Source: Sistotremastrum niveocremeum HHB9708 (taxonomy: Eukaryota; Basidiomycota; Agaricomycetes; Sistotremastrales; Sistotremastraceae). From it: 64,000 bases of DNA. The position numbers were made by a program, and so were the translations under genes. The notes under the pieces were generated by a model. The model searched no databases. It was not told the DNA's origin and worked only from the letters and a program-made list of their open reading frames with translations. This document shows, piece by piece, positions 33,539 through 43,431 of the stretch. How positions within the stretch are numbered: position 1 is the stretch's first letter; each line of letters opens with the position of its first letter. The stretch is from positions 743,695-807,694 of the forward strand of contig KV419407.1 of NCBI GenBank assembly GCA_001630475.1, read 5' to 3'.

Positions 33539-33874
33539 GAGTCGAGATGGATAGGAGCAGGACAGCGGACGAAGGAGAAGAAAAAAGACGGGAGCACACG
33601 AGGCTCACCTCTTGGTCGTCAGACTTGTGGGAGAGCGCCTAGAAACGAACACCGCGAGATGAAGACCGACATCAGACGACCAACAGCCACAGGGAAGGCG
33701 ACAAGTGATACGCACAAAATCAGCTGCACTCTCGATATTACCGCTGTGGACCTGGGACAGACTGATAAGACGTGAGCAGACAGAGCAGACTGAACGCACC
33801 TCGAGGGCGTGACGAGCGAGTGCTTCAGAGACGCCGAGCGACTGCAGAACACCCACAGACTCCTCGTTGTCCAT
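33525..33874 (-). CDS. Small UBA-domain protein, 3' end uncertain
   Basis: From the ATG at 33874, MDNEESVGVLQSLGVSEALA plus RHALE is spliced to VHSGNIESAADF and then ALSHKSDDQE. Together they form one UBA domain (conserved Gly-Val loop, AL, and GNIE..A) that would bind ubiquitin. Without further splicing the chain runs on about 30 residues and stops at 33525, overlapping the start of the universal stress protein by 14 bases on the same strand. A GTGAGC donor directly after the UBA could instead splice to an acceptor near 33500, giving a short LDWPPKKRQRQR tail. Neither option joins the stress-protein frame. The gene is head-to-head with RPN13. The domain is well supported; the gene model is not. 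Confidence 0.5.
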
Positions 33875-34129
33875 GATTGAAAACCAGCGGATTCAAATGC
33901 GGAAAAACCATATTTTGTATTGTTCCGCCTCTTCCAATTTCCCCGACTTTTCTTTATCGCCCAATTATATGTGCACAACCTTGCAGGGCTTATCGCACAG
34001 CACTAAAGAAATCGGCACATATATACTGAATTTCGACTGCAATTCCAAAAGAGGAAGCTAATTGACGCCCCCCAAATGGAGCTGCCTTCCGACGGCATTC
34101 GGATGCGACACTGACGCATCCCTGTCATT

Positions 34130-35241
34130 ATGGCGACTCAAACACTGCTCTCTTTCAAGGCAGGTCGCTCTTTCAGACGTGAGGGCTCCAGCTTCGTGGA
34201 TGCTTCACCAGTAAAAGGCTCTCTTGAACTTCTCAGAGGCGACGATGAACTTCTTCATCTGCTATGGAAGAACCGCGCGACCGGCCAGGTCGAAGATGTT
34301 CGTTCGCAGTCTCTTTCACTTGTCAAGTTGCCAATGACTCGTCATATAGGACCTGATCATATTTCCCATGGAGGCTCAATTCCTGAAAGTTCCCCACACT
34401 GCCGGTCGAACTTATGTTTTGAAGTTTTCCTCTTCAAACCAGCGACACTTTGTGAGCACCCATTCCATTCACGCGTCTTTGACCTCTTCTCAAGTATACG
34501 TAAGTTCTGGATGCAGGTAGACTGATATCCCAGTATCCCCCCATGCGTTCTCACGAGATATCACCAGGATCTCTCAGACAGTCGTGATGCCGAATATGCC
34601 ACGCACGTCAATGGTTACTTGGCAGACCCAGAATATGATCCCTCAACCGCAGCCGGTCCTGCTTCATCTTCGCAACAAGCTGGCCCATCGGCGTTTGTCA
34701 TCCATTTTTATTACATCGTTTATTCATCTAAATGAACCATAGACCGCCGGCACCCTCGACTGCACCGGCAGGCGTGACGGAGGATCAACTAGCAGAGCTG
34801 AGAGCTCTCGTTTCGCAAGTATCCCAGGAGCAAACTTTATCACAACCTGGTCAGTCCTACAGTTCGGCTAGAATATGTTTCTATACTAAACGCGTGTCTG
34901 AAGACTTGTCTCTGTCTGATGTGCTTACCCCCTCCAACCTACGGCCTCTCTTTTCGAACCCCAGATTGCTAACCGCAGTCTTCCCCCATCTGCCACCAGA
35001 TCTGCCTGTCCCTCCTTCGGCTGAAAGCATTCAACGTATCATCGAGAGCCCTCAATTTCAGGCCGGGGTGCGAAGTCTGGACCAGGCGCTCGCCACAGGT
35101 CTCTTGTCAGGGTTAGTGAAGAGCCTTGGGCTCCCTGAAGAAGCGGGTCTAGGAGTAGGACCTTTTCTTACCGCCATTAGCCGGCAGGCAGAGCATGATC
35201 ACCATGATGAGTCTGGGCAAGACAGTATGCAGACTGACTAG
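34130..35241 (+). CDS. RPN13: Proteasomal ubiquitin receptor Rpn13 (ADRM1)
   Basis: Rpn13 sits on Rpn2 of the 19S proteasome, binds ubiquitin through its Pru domain and recruits the deubiquitinase Uch37 through its C-terminal DEUBAD domain. The ATG at 34130 gives TLLSFKAGRSFRREGSSFVD, then SLELLRGDDELLHLLWKNR. After an intron (about 34293-34346) come DLIIFPMEAQFLKVPHTAGR and TYVLKFSSSNQRHFFWMQ, the whole Pru domain. A further short intron and a Ser/Ala linker lead to GVTEDQLAELRALVSQVSQE. The DEUBAD part reads LSDVLTPSNLRPLF, then FPHLPPDLPVPPSAESIQRI and FQAGVRSLDQALATG. The stop is at 35239-35241. Yeast Rpn13 lacks the DEUBAD half, so this is the animal-like full form. Confidence 0.93.
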
Positions 35242-35333
35242 GGGAACATGTTCTTCCCGACTGGCAATTATGATACAATCAAACCAAGATTCTTAGTAAC
35301 TTACAAATGCATTACAAGTGTCGTCATATGTCA

Positions 35334-36401
35334 TTAGTGTCCACGTTCAGAAAGCCATTGCATCACAATATTCCTGTTTGATGTAAGTGAATGCATCTAG
35401 GGATACGCTAGGAATGCACGAACAGATTATGTCTGCTCTTCATCGAACACTATATGAACGGTCAGCAATAACATCTTGAGGAACAGGGCCATACGCACAG
35501 AATAGCACTGTAGACCAATTAAGTACAATGAAAAGTGATAAAGAAAATGCTTACTGAAACTGGCCGAGATCGTATCGTGTCTAGTTGCCTGCGAGCCGAG
35601 TTATAACATAAAGAACGATATGGCGGAGTAACTAACAAGATCTGGATTAGTTCGTCTACAGTCGCATGGCCTGCCAGATCGTTTTTGTTGCCCAGCTAGA
35701 TGAGAAATGAGTGGTTGACTTCTCCGTAGAATCTTTGTGCATACCACTAAAAGAGGGACTCCCGTCAATGATCCCTGTTGGAGGAGAGAGTGTAATTCAA
35801 ACTGCGCAGTTTCCAGTTTCGCCCTCTAAAGACTGGTTGGCCACTGAACATTAGGATCGTATAACGATGCTCACGTCATGGGAATCTACAACGAAGCTAT
35901 TATGTCGCATGTCAGAGCGTTTCAGCATCATAGCATCGGGAAGGACTGACACAACCGCGTCCACTCCTGCGCAATATCGTTGCCACATGGAACTTGCGTC
36001 ATAGGTTAGATCGGAACAAGACTTCACAAATTCCACAAGCACCGAAATTTGGGTTGTCCTGTGAGACCAGAGGCGTCAACCCAACTTGCAATAGTTAGAA
36101 ATGTATGACGATGCGCACCAGCAACATCCCATATCTTGAAAACCACGCTGCCCTTCTTTACTTTGCGCAAGTTGAAGGACACCGTTGGAACAACATCTTC
36201 GCTCCATTGGCCATTACTGATTACATTGACAAAAGATGTCTGAACAAAGAAAAGCGCAGAAGGGTGAGTCGATGGGAATGCTAGACAATGTCACTCGCGT
36301 GCCTTTCCCGATGCTTGCAATCCAACAATACAGATCTCAGCAGATTTTGAGAAGAAAAGGGAGGATATCCATTCAAAGAACGAAGAAAATAGTCCGGCCA
36401 T
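35334..36401 (-). CDS. ARL8: Arl8-type small GTPase
   Basis: Arl8 GTPases act on lysosomes/vacuoles and in vesicle transport along microtubules in animals and filamentous fungi. The ATG at 36401 gives [20 protein letters not shown], an amphipathic N-terminus, then [13 protein letters not shown] 63-nt intron (36240-36302) with a GC donor leads to [15 protein letters not shown], completing the P-loop [29 protein letters not shown] carries the switch I Thr, and IWDVAGQPKFRSMWQRYC the switch II. Further exons give [33 protein letters not shown] and [20 protein letters not shown] with the NKxD motif. [11 protein letters not shown] and [12 protein letters not shown] close the protein at 35334. Seven or more introns split a protein of about 185 residues. 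It is tail-to-tail with RPN13. Confidence 0.9.
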
Positions 36402-36625
36402 TATGAGACAAGGAGAGCCGGGCTTGCAGTCGGCTCAAGCTCACGTTTGAAAGGAGCAAGTACACGAGTGTGGATGACGCAGCGGCAACATCCGAAATAT
36501 TTCTTCTCCACACGCTTGAACTCGAACATTGTCTCCAAATGTGCTGCTTGTCCTAGGAGGTGCTAAAAGTACAATTTTCGGGTCAAATCAACGCTTGCTT
36601 GGGGATCAGGATCTCGCTATATTGC
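36402..36625. promoter_or_regulatory. Divergent promoter, ARL8 and PET127
   Basis: These 224 bp separate opposite starts and should hold both promoters. No clear element is claimed. Confidence 0.35.
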
Positions 36626-39505
36626 ATGGATATTCGGACTATCAGCCGGTTTATCTACACCGCATCATGTAGACGAAACTATCATGGACTTACCAAACGT
36701 CTCGTCGCGAAGGTTTTTGAGGATGTCCTCAAGGCTGCTCCTCTACACGCGACTTCTGACACAAAATTGGATGCTCCTCCCGCAAAAATATCTTCTTTTC
36801 GGAGGAAGGTAGCGCTGAGCGCTGAGCTCTTGAATAATGGTGAGGGTGAAGAGCGCGTCTCAAGCAAAGATACACGACCGAAGTCCAACTCCAAGTCCTC
36901 TAAATCAAAGCCAACACGTGCAAAGACGCCTGCGCGACGGAGAAAAAAACCAACCGTCGTGGCATCATCGAGAAAGCCACCCCCTTCCGGCGCGACTGGC
37001 ATGACGCCTGTTGCCATTCTAGGGTTGTTGGAGGAGACCGGAAAAGTAATCGCCTCTCCTGAATGGAAATCCTCGCCGGGAAAGACAAGAAAGCCTATAT
37101 TATCCCTGTTGCGCCAACTTGGAGAAGAAGTCCGTGTGAACCGAAAGCGTTTGTTTCCTTGATTGCCAGGCATTGTTTGCGTTGCGCTGAATACGTCGCA
37201 GAGATACTTCAATCACCGACCAAAAAGATGCCCATCTCTCCCTCAGTCCTTCCAACCGCAGAGTACGTGATTTGGCTCATCAGATTTTGCCAGCGATGAA
37301 TAAGCATGTTTCGTGGAACCACAGAAATGCAGAGCATGACAGAGTTCTGTCAGGCTCCATAAGTCATAAGGATTCGCCAACTCTAGAAGGTAAACTTGCT
37401 ACTCTATATGTGTTTATTCTCTGATCATCAGTCAAGATATCGAACCTCTTGAAGAACAGCGAGCAGTTCCTCGATTAGCACACAACCTCGATCGTGTTCT
37501 TTTCAAGTATACATGATTTTTGCTACGTCTCTTGCCTCGGGCTCATTGTTTATCTTTTGGTCCAAAGCCCCTCCGTTTATTGGTTGCAAGACCCTAACTC
37601 TGGTGTTTATAACTTTCCAAAGATTTTGGAAAGTCTTCCTCAGGTCACAAACTTTGCGTTCGAGCGTCTACCACAATACATCACCAGCTCCAGAGACAAG
37701 GTTCAACTAACTCCTTTCTGGTCTCACAATGTTAACATTCTCTCTTCAAGGAAATGTACGCGCTCGCTCGCCGGGAAGGTCGGCAATTCATTGGATCAAC
37801 ATCATCACTTTCAGGAGTTCTGTGTCATATTTACTACTTGTTGTCCGGGCACAAAGACGTTGATATCTCTACATTGAGCATGGCCTTTAGTGACGAACCT
37901 CGTGGATTTCCCGGCGGTATACGGTTGCCCGCCACACTAGGCTTTCGACGCAGTCCAGACGGAATATATGCCATTGATGCCATAGGAGATCCCGACGACG
38001 AAGGGAAAAACGTCCTCTCTTTCGTCGTATGTCGGGCACGTTTGTATTATTTCTGAGTCCCAATCCTTTGTCCGCAGGGTACCATGCTTGAGAGCTTTTT
38101 GACGCTTCCCGCCGAAGAGTTTCAGAGTCTGCTCAGAGACCATGATGCATTGGTGGAGAGTGCAATGACCCAAAAGTCTGCGTACCGTTACGCGAGAGTC
38201 AGCTTTCTCCACCACTTTCTCCTACTTGCATTGATAGCCATCTCAATCAGAGTCGCAAGTTCGTTATGCGTTCCCAGTTGGACTGTCAAGACGATCGACT
38301 TCCTGGAACCGGCGTTTTTGATATCAAGACGCGTGCCACTCTTCCTATTCGAAAGGATAGACTTAATTGGGTTGTAAGCGATCTCTCTCAGTGTCTAGGA
38401 CCCCTCTGATACAAAACAAGGAAAACACCGGGTATCAAATTAAGAGGCAGACTGGGCTTTTTGAGAGTTTCGAACGAGAGTATTACGATCTAATCCGATC
38501 AGCGTTCTTAAAATTTCAGTATGTTCCTGAGCCACGTTATATGTTGTATGTCTTGACAAATCGGTTTTCCAGGTTTCAAGTTCGTATCGGGAACATGGAT
38601 GGCATATTCGTTGCCTACCACAACACCCTTAAACTTTTTGGATTCCAGTATGTTCCCCTCCATGAAATGGACGAGCGATTATTCGGTAGTCATGAACTCG
38701 GAGATCAAGTTTTCTCCAAATGTCTCGCTATATTGGAGGTATTGGCCGAAGAGATAGTCGGCTGCTTTCCTAATGAGGTACGTCTTGGCCCGGATATTTT
38801 ATTTCCGTGGTTGATTGATTGCCATGACAGCCCGTTCAAGCAGTCTGTGAAACTCGTGAAGGCTCGAACACTTTGAATATTTGGGTTCAGCCTGTCTCAC
38901 CCGATGTGGTACTTGCTGATGCTCCGATTGCTCAAATCACCCTCCAAATATCGCATACGCTGGATGATCTACCTGCAACCTTCGTTGACGTTCTGAAGGC
39001 TACCAATCCTAAGTGTATGCGGGTTCGGGTATCTCAATAATTACAATCATTCTGACCTTGAAATCCAGGGGAATCTGTTTACTCGTTGGCTCGCTCTGTT
39101 TCTCCTCAAGAGGACTTGAAACGTGACTTGCTGGACGTAAAGAGTAGATCACAGATGGCCCTCTTCCTTCCTGATGGTGTTTCTGCTGCAGAAATGGAGA
39201 AAAGGTGGCGAACCCTAAATTATGGAGCCTCGGCGTCCGATACCGATGACATAGTTGACGCGAAAAATCACGAAACCACCGAGTCGACGCCGGAGTCTGC
39301 ATCACGAAAGTTCCGTAGACCACACCAACATATTCGACACCTGCGAGAGCTTGCCCGCTCTCATCGTGTAGATTCAGCGTCCGACCCCGAAGTCACGATT
39401 ATCGACAACGCAGCTCCTCCCGATACTTCATCTCCTGCTGTCCCCGCGACTGCAGCTGAGGCTGTTCCCACAGCCAACAGCGGCGATGAAGTAAAGCCTA
39501 CGTGA
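36626..39505 (+). CDS. PET127: Mitochondrial RNA-metabolism protein Pet127
   Basis: Pet127 is a mitochondrial membrane-associated protein needed for 5' processing and turnover of mitochondrial RNAs in yeast. The core reads VPRLAHNLDRVLF, NPSVYWLQDPNSGVYNF, QFIGSTSSLSGVLCHIYYLL and LPATLGFRRSPDGIYAID. Then come TMLESFLTLPAEEF, a GTGVFDIKTRA-like nuclease-motif region, NWVVSDLSQCLG, and FQVRIGNMDGIFVAYHNT. KLFGFQYVPLHEMDERLFGS and ITLQISHTLDDLPATFVDVL follow. The tail is acidic and Ser/Ala-rich, ending at 39503-39505. The N-terminal exon from the ATG at 36626 (MDIRTISRFIYTASCRRNYH) is Arg-rich like a targeting peptide and continues into a Lys/Arg/Ser-rich segment. I join it to the core across introns near 37130-37205 and 37391-37438. 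That joining is inferred; the core is certain. Confidence 0.85.
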
Positions 39506-39689
39506 TGCGTTGACGGTTGACCTATGTCATCAGATCTGGCATCTAGGATCAAATCCTGCGATCCGGGCGTGCAGATGCTAGGTGGAGGCGCTCTTCGGGG
39601 ATTCGTGCCAGTAAAACAAGGATGCAATCGTTTCTTTATACATCTGGACGGACACAACACTGGATCTAGAACACAATACAGCAAATATG

Positions 39690-40638
39690 TCATCCTTCTA
39701 GGATCCCCATATCTTTCCACTTCTCCCATAAATCGCCCACGCCAACTGGAGAAGTTGCCGTTCCACGGACATCCTTGACTTCGAGGAGCCCGTACTCACG
39801 TCCAAATGCCAAGAAATGAGCGAACAAGGAGTTGAAATGAGGCTCGGATCGAAAATGCAGTAGTTGATGATAATGGGCATGATAAATGTGAGCGAACACG
39901 CGGAGGAGCTGGCGGTATATATGTTTAGTCGTTGAGGGGAAGTTAGGAGGAAATTCGCGTCCTGCAATGACATTCTTATTGAATTGCAAAGTAAACAAAG
40001 AATATCATAGACTTACCAGCTTTAGTGGGAAACACAAGGTCGTCATCAAGTAGGTTTTGGACCCAAGTCATCACATAGTCGATGTATGTTGGAGCCGCCA
40101 GCTTGATTTGTCTTCTGTTTTGATCAATCCACGTGTAATCTAGTCTGAATCGCGTAAGGAAGAAATTCATTCCGATGATGCCTTTGGGACTTACTGAGGA
40201 CCTGCGGACATTGTTGGACAAGACTGGGACGTGCAGCATTCCGTGAGAACGCCGTAAAAGAGGTTCAGGTTCGTATAGAAGTCAAATACTGGGGGGAATA
40301 ATCTAGATCTCATTGATCAACTCGTGCACGAACATCACTCACTGTTAACAGCGACCCATTCCGTCATGTCGACATATTTCGGAAGCATTACGATTGTCTT
40401 GAAATTGCCTTTGACCAGCGCTGCCTCTGCAAATGGGCTGCAGAGGTACAGCGCTTTACTTCCTGGTGTTGGAGATGGGGGAACGTGTGTAGCGATAGGA
40501 TCGTTGGCCAGAAAATTAGGCGAGGTAGGAGTTGTTGGTGACCGTCGAGGGTTCCGAGGTGCGCGCCGCCTGAGCCTATTTCAGTTTGATTCACTAGAGA
40601 GAGGGAGCGACATACCCAAGAGTATTAAAAAACGACAT
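39690..40638 (-). CDS. MOB2: Mob2-type kinase activator
   Basis: MOB proteins bind and activate NDR/LATS kinases; Mob2 partners the Cbk1/Orb6 kinase in polarity and septum control. The ATG at 40638 opens a 23-nt first exon (MSFFNTLG). The next exon is Arg/Pro-rich, then KALYLCSPFAEAALVKGNFK and TIVMLPKYVDMTEWVAVN. SFDFYTNLNLFYGVLTECCT and CPTMSAG carry part of the zinc site. LDYTWIDQNRRQIKLAAPTY and IDYVMTWVQNLLDDDLVFPT follow. KHIYRQLLRVFAHIYHAHYH supplies the two zinc His residues, and HFNSLFAHFLAFGREYGLLE the core end. The KAGREFP spelling and the GVGDLWEKWKDMGILE tail fit Mob2 better than Mob1. The stop is at 39690. Confidence 0.85.
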
Positions 40639-41020
40639 TGATTTGCTGGTTTGACCTAGCCGACACCTTTCAGACCTTCAGGCTCTGGTTGTAAGTTGGC
40701 CGATCCGTTGATGGCAACAGCGAAGTCACCTGTGCCTGTCACGATAGCGTGAGTCACGCTCATTGGTCTTCTCCTCACAATATCAATGGCAAGCTCTCTA
40801 TCTGCCTGTCGAGCCATGCATCCAGCAGCCACGGTTATTCCAAGCCGTCCACTAAGATATCTTCCTTCTTTTGATTATGGACCGCGATCGTGTCGATATT
40901 ACAACATCCAGGGCTGCCCTGGCATCCTCTCAGGTCCGAGGAGCTACTTGAGCTATAACTCGGCAAATACAATCGCCCGGACCGTCTTCAGGTTTCTCCC
41001 ACTCTACTGTCTCAGTCAAA
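40639..41020. promoter_or_regulatory. Divergent region, MOB2 and butanediol-dehydrogenase-like gene
   Basis: These 382 bp separate opposite starts. A frame of about 97 codons at 40786-41079 crosses the enzyme's first exon in another frame and is dismissed. The promoters of both genes should be here. Confidence 0.35.
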
Positions 41021-42685
41021 ATGAAAGCTGCGAGATTCCATGGGAAGCGTGTTCGTTCAACTTTGACGTTGTCGAATGAGAGATGACTGACGAGAAATAC
41101 AGGACATTAGGATTGACGAAATCCCCGGTTCGACGTCCTTGCATATAAACCCTTCATACCAACTAAACGTTCACTGTGATATCCAGAGCCCACTGTTGGA
41201 CCTAGCCAGTTAAAGATTAAAGTCATATCCCTCTTACATGATCTAAGCATGGTCCTGATACACCACAGGTAGCTTGGAATGGCATTTGTGGCAGCGATTT
41301 GCACGATTATCTAGCAGGACCAATCTTCTCACCTCAGCCTGGGAAACCCCACCCACTATCTCACGAAGAACCTCCTGTTGTGTTCGGGCACGAGTTTGTA
41401 TCTTTGCTTTCTCTAGGTAATGCATTAAGCTGAGCCAATTGTAGAATTTCCGGAACCATCGTCGAATTAGGACCCGATGTTGACACCAACACATTTGAAG
41501 CTGGGCGGCATGTAGTCATGTCAGTGGCGTTATATTTGCTGCCATGTCTATGATCCTTTTTGGCTGAACCCTGTTTGTCCACAGCGACGCGGTCGTTGGA
41601 TGCGGGACTTGCTCACAGTGCAGTCTGGGACTCAAGAATCTCTGCGCTACTCTTGGCTTGATCGGAATAACAGGCATGTCCTATGTTTGCCTGTGTCGCT
41701 GCATGGGCTGAATGTGGATTCCCGTAGGATGGGGTGGCGGATTGTCCGAGTACATCGTTACTGATCAAAGGAATGTGCATGTCATTCCGGATAGCATACC
41801 TTGCAAGTTCTCTATTTGATGAATGCTGAACGTATCTGAATTCTGCATTAGTGGATGTCGCTGCTTGCATTGAGGTAATCTTTGCTTTGTGTATTCGTGA
41901 TAAGTACCTAACCGGATCTCAGCCACTGGCAGTCGCCTGGCATGCTGCTAATCGAGCAAATTTCCAGCCGGGAATGAACGTACTTATTTCCGGCGGCGGT
42001 CCCGTATGTTCTCGGTTTCTCATTGGAGCCTTGCTAAAATGTGTCTGAAAGATCGGGCTCTTTGTATTGAAAGTTTTGAAGGCCCGTGGCGCCGGAAAAG
42101 TCTATGTTTCTGAGCCATCCACCCAACGTCGCAATCGTGCCCTCGCTCATGGTGCCGATGCCGTCTTCAACCCACTCGTGTCCGACGTCTTCTCTCAAGT
42201 CATTGCATTCAACGAGGGTGCAGGGGTCGAAATCGCATTTGAATGTGCTGGGATAACCCCGTCCCTGGATAACTGCCTGAAGTGTACTCGTAGTCGAGGC
42301 ACGGTGTGCATCATCGCGTTATGGGAGAACGAAGGTACTTTGAACCCCAATGTTTTGGTTTTTGGAGAGAAGGTCATCACTGGTTCGTTATATTATAACC
42401 TTGCAGATATACGGGCATTTTGATTTAGTATGCCTTTCGATCACAGGGTCTGCTTGCTACGTTCAATGTCACCCAGATGTCATTGCCGCCGTCGCGGACG
42501 GCAGGATAAACAATGTTGCTGATTTGATCACCAGACGAATTGGACTAAAAGATGTCGTCGAGCTTGGATTTGAAGCGCTGGTGAACGACAAGGAAAACCA
42601 AAGTGAGTCTTGCCGTAGGAAGCATACTTCGAAAAACTGAGTACATCAATCCAAATCAGTCAAAATTCTTGTTCGACCGGCGTGA
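41021..42685 (+). CDS. Zinc-dependent alcohol dehydrogenase, (R,R)-butanediol dehydrogenase-like
   Basis: This is a medium-chain dehydrogenase with zinc, probably cytosolic, interconverting a vicinal diol or related alcohol and ketone with NAD(H). The ATG at 41021 starts MKAARFHGKRDIRIDEIP. The spliced chain has VAWNGICGSDLHDYLAGPIF with the catalytic-zinc Cys, and VVFGHEFSGTIVELGPDVD with the GHE zinc ligand region. CGTCSQCSLGLKNLC gives the four structural-zinc Cys. DVAACIEPLAVAWHAANRAN follows. The Rossmann loop is ISGGGPIGLFVLKVLKARG, with Glu at the end of the next strand (VYVSEPSTQ), favouring NAD. The Cys- and Glu-rich layout matches yeast Bdh1-type enzymes. C-terminus: GLKDVVELGFEALVNDKENQ and ILVRPA, stop at 42683-42685. 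About eight introns are present. The exact substrate cannot be read from the sequence. Confidence 0.88.
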
Positions 42686-43431
42686 AGTCAGATTTACCTT
42701 CCGAATGAAGATATCGAATTCTTCCGTGTCCTCTCTTGTAATGTACGTTCAGTCGATACTGCCGTCTTGGTCTCAGGTCTTTGTGGTTCCGTGTACTGGT
42801 AGTCAAATATAAAATGATGAAAGAAACTGCACCGCCGCCGCCTCTCGACAATGAACACCTCCACGTATAATATGCTGATCGATTGATCCCCCCGGTCGTG
42901 TCTCAAGGGTACAACTTGTACTTTATATCACGAATGAACCGACAATCTCATTCCGACCCCAAGCGCCCCAGAAGATTTCAGCTTTCAAGTGGCACGGAGG
43001 TTGGATTGGCGGATAAAGAACTCTGAGGCACAGACTGATGCGGCGAGAAGTGACACTAGATGACAGTCTAACCCAGATGAAGCCCATCCCCAGCTCAATC
43101 CAGGGTGAACACTCGACTCGGAGGGGTCCGCTCTGAGAAACACAGGTCTATAGATCTAGGGCTAGGAAGCCGGCGAGGTACTGTGTGTAGATATGCGAAC
43201 GCCTACACACCGCATGGTATCCTCGACGTAAGTTCAAGATATTTTGGATTCTTAAAGACAGCCTTTCAAGCAAGCGGACTCGGATTGATCGTGTGTCGGG
43301 TCAGTTTGGTCGCGTTGTTGTTGTGTGTTTGTACAACGCCATCCACCGGCCAAAAAAAAGTTAAGGAGTTGCGAAGCTGGGTCGTCAGCATTCAGCCAAC
43401 GTCTGCAAAAGCCACACTTTACTGTTGATTC
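42686..43431. promoter_or_regulatory. Region upstream of MDN1
   Basis: These 746 bp lie between the 3' end of the dehydrogenase and the midasin start, both on the plus strand. Several open frames (for example about 43105-43428) have no resemblance to known proteins. The MDN1 promoter should be in the right half. No element is claimed. Confidence 0.35.
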
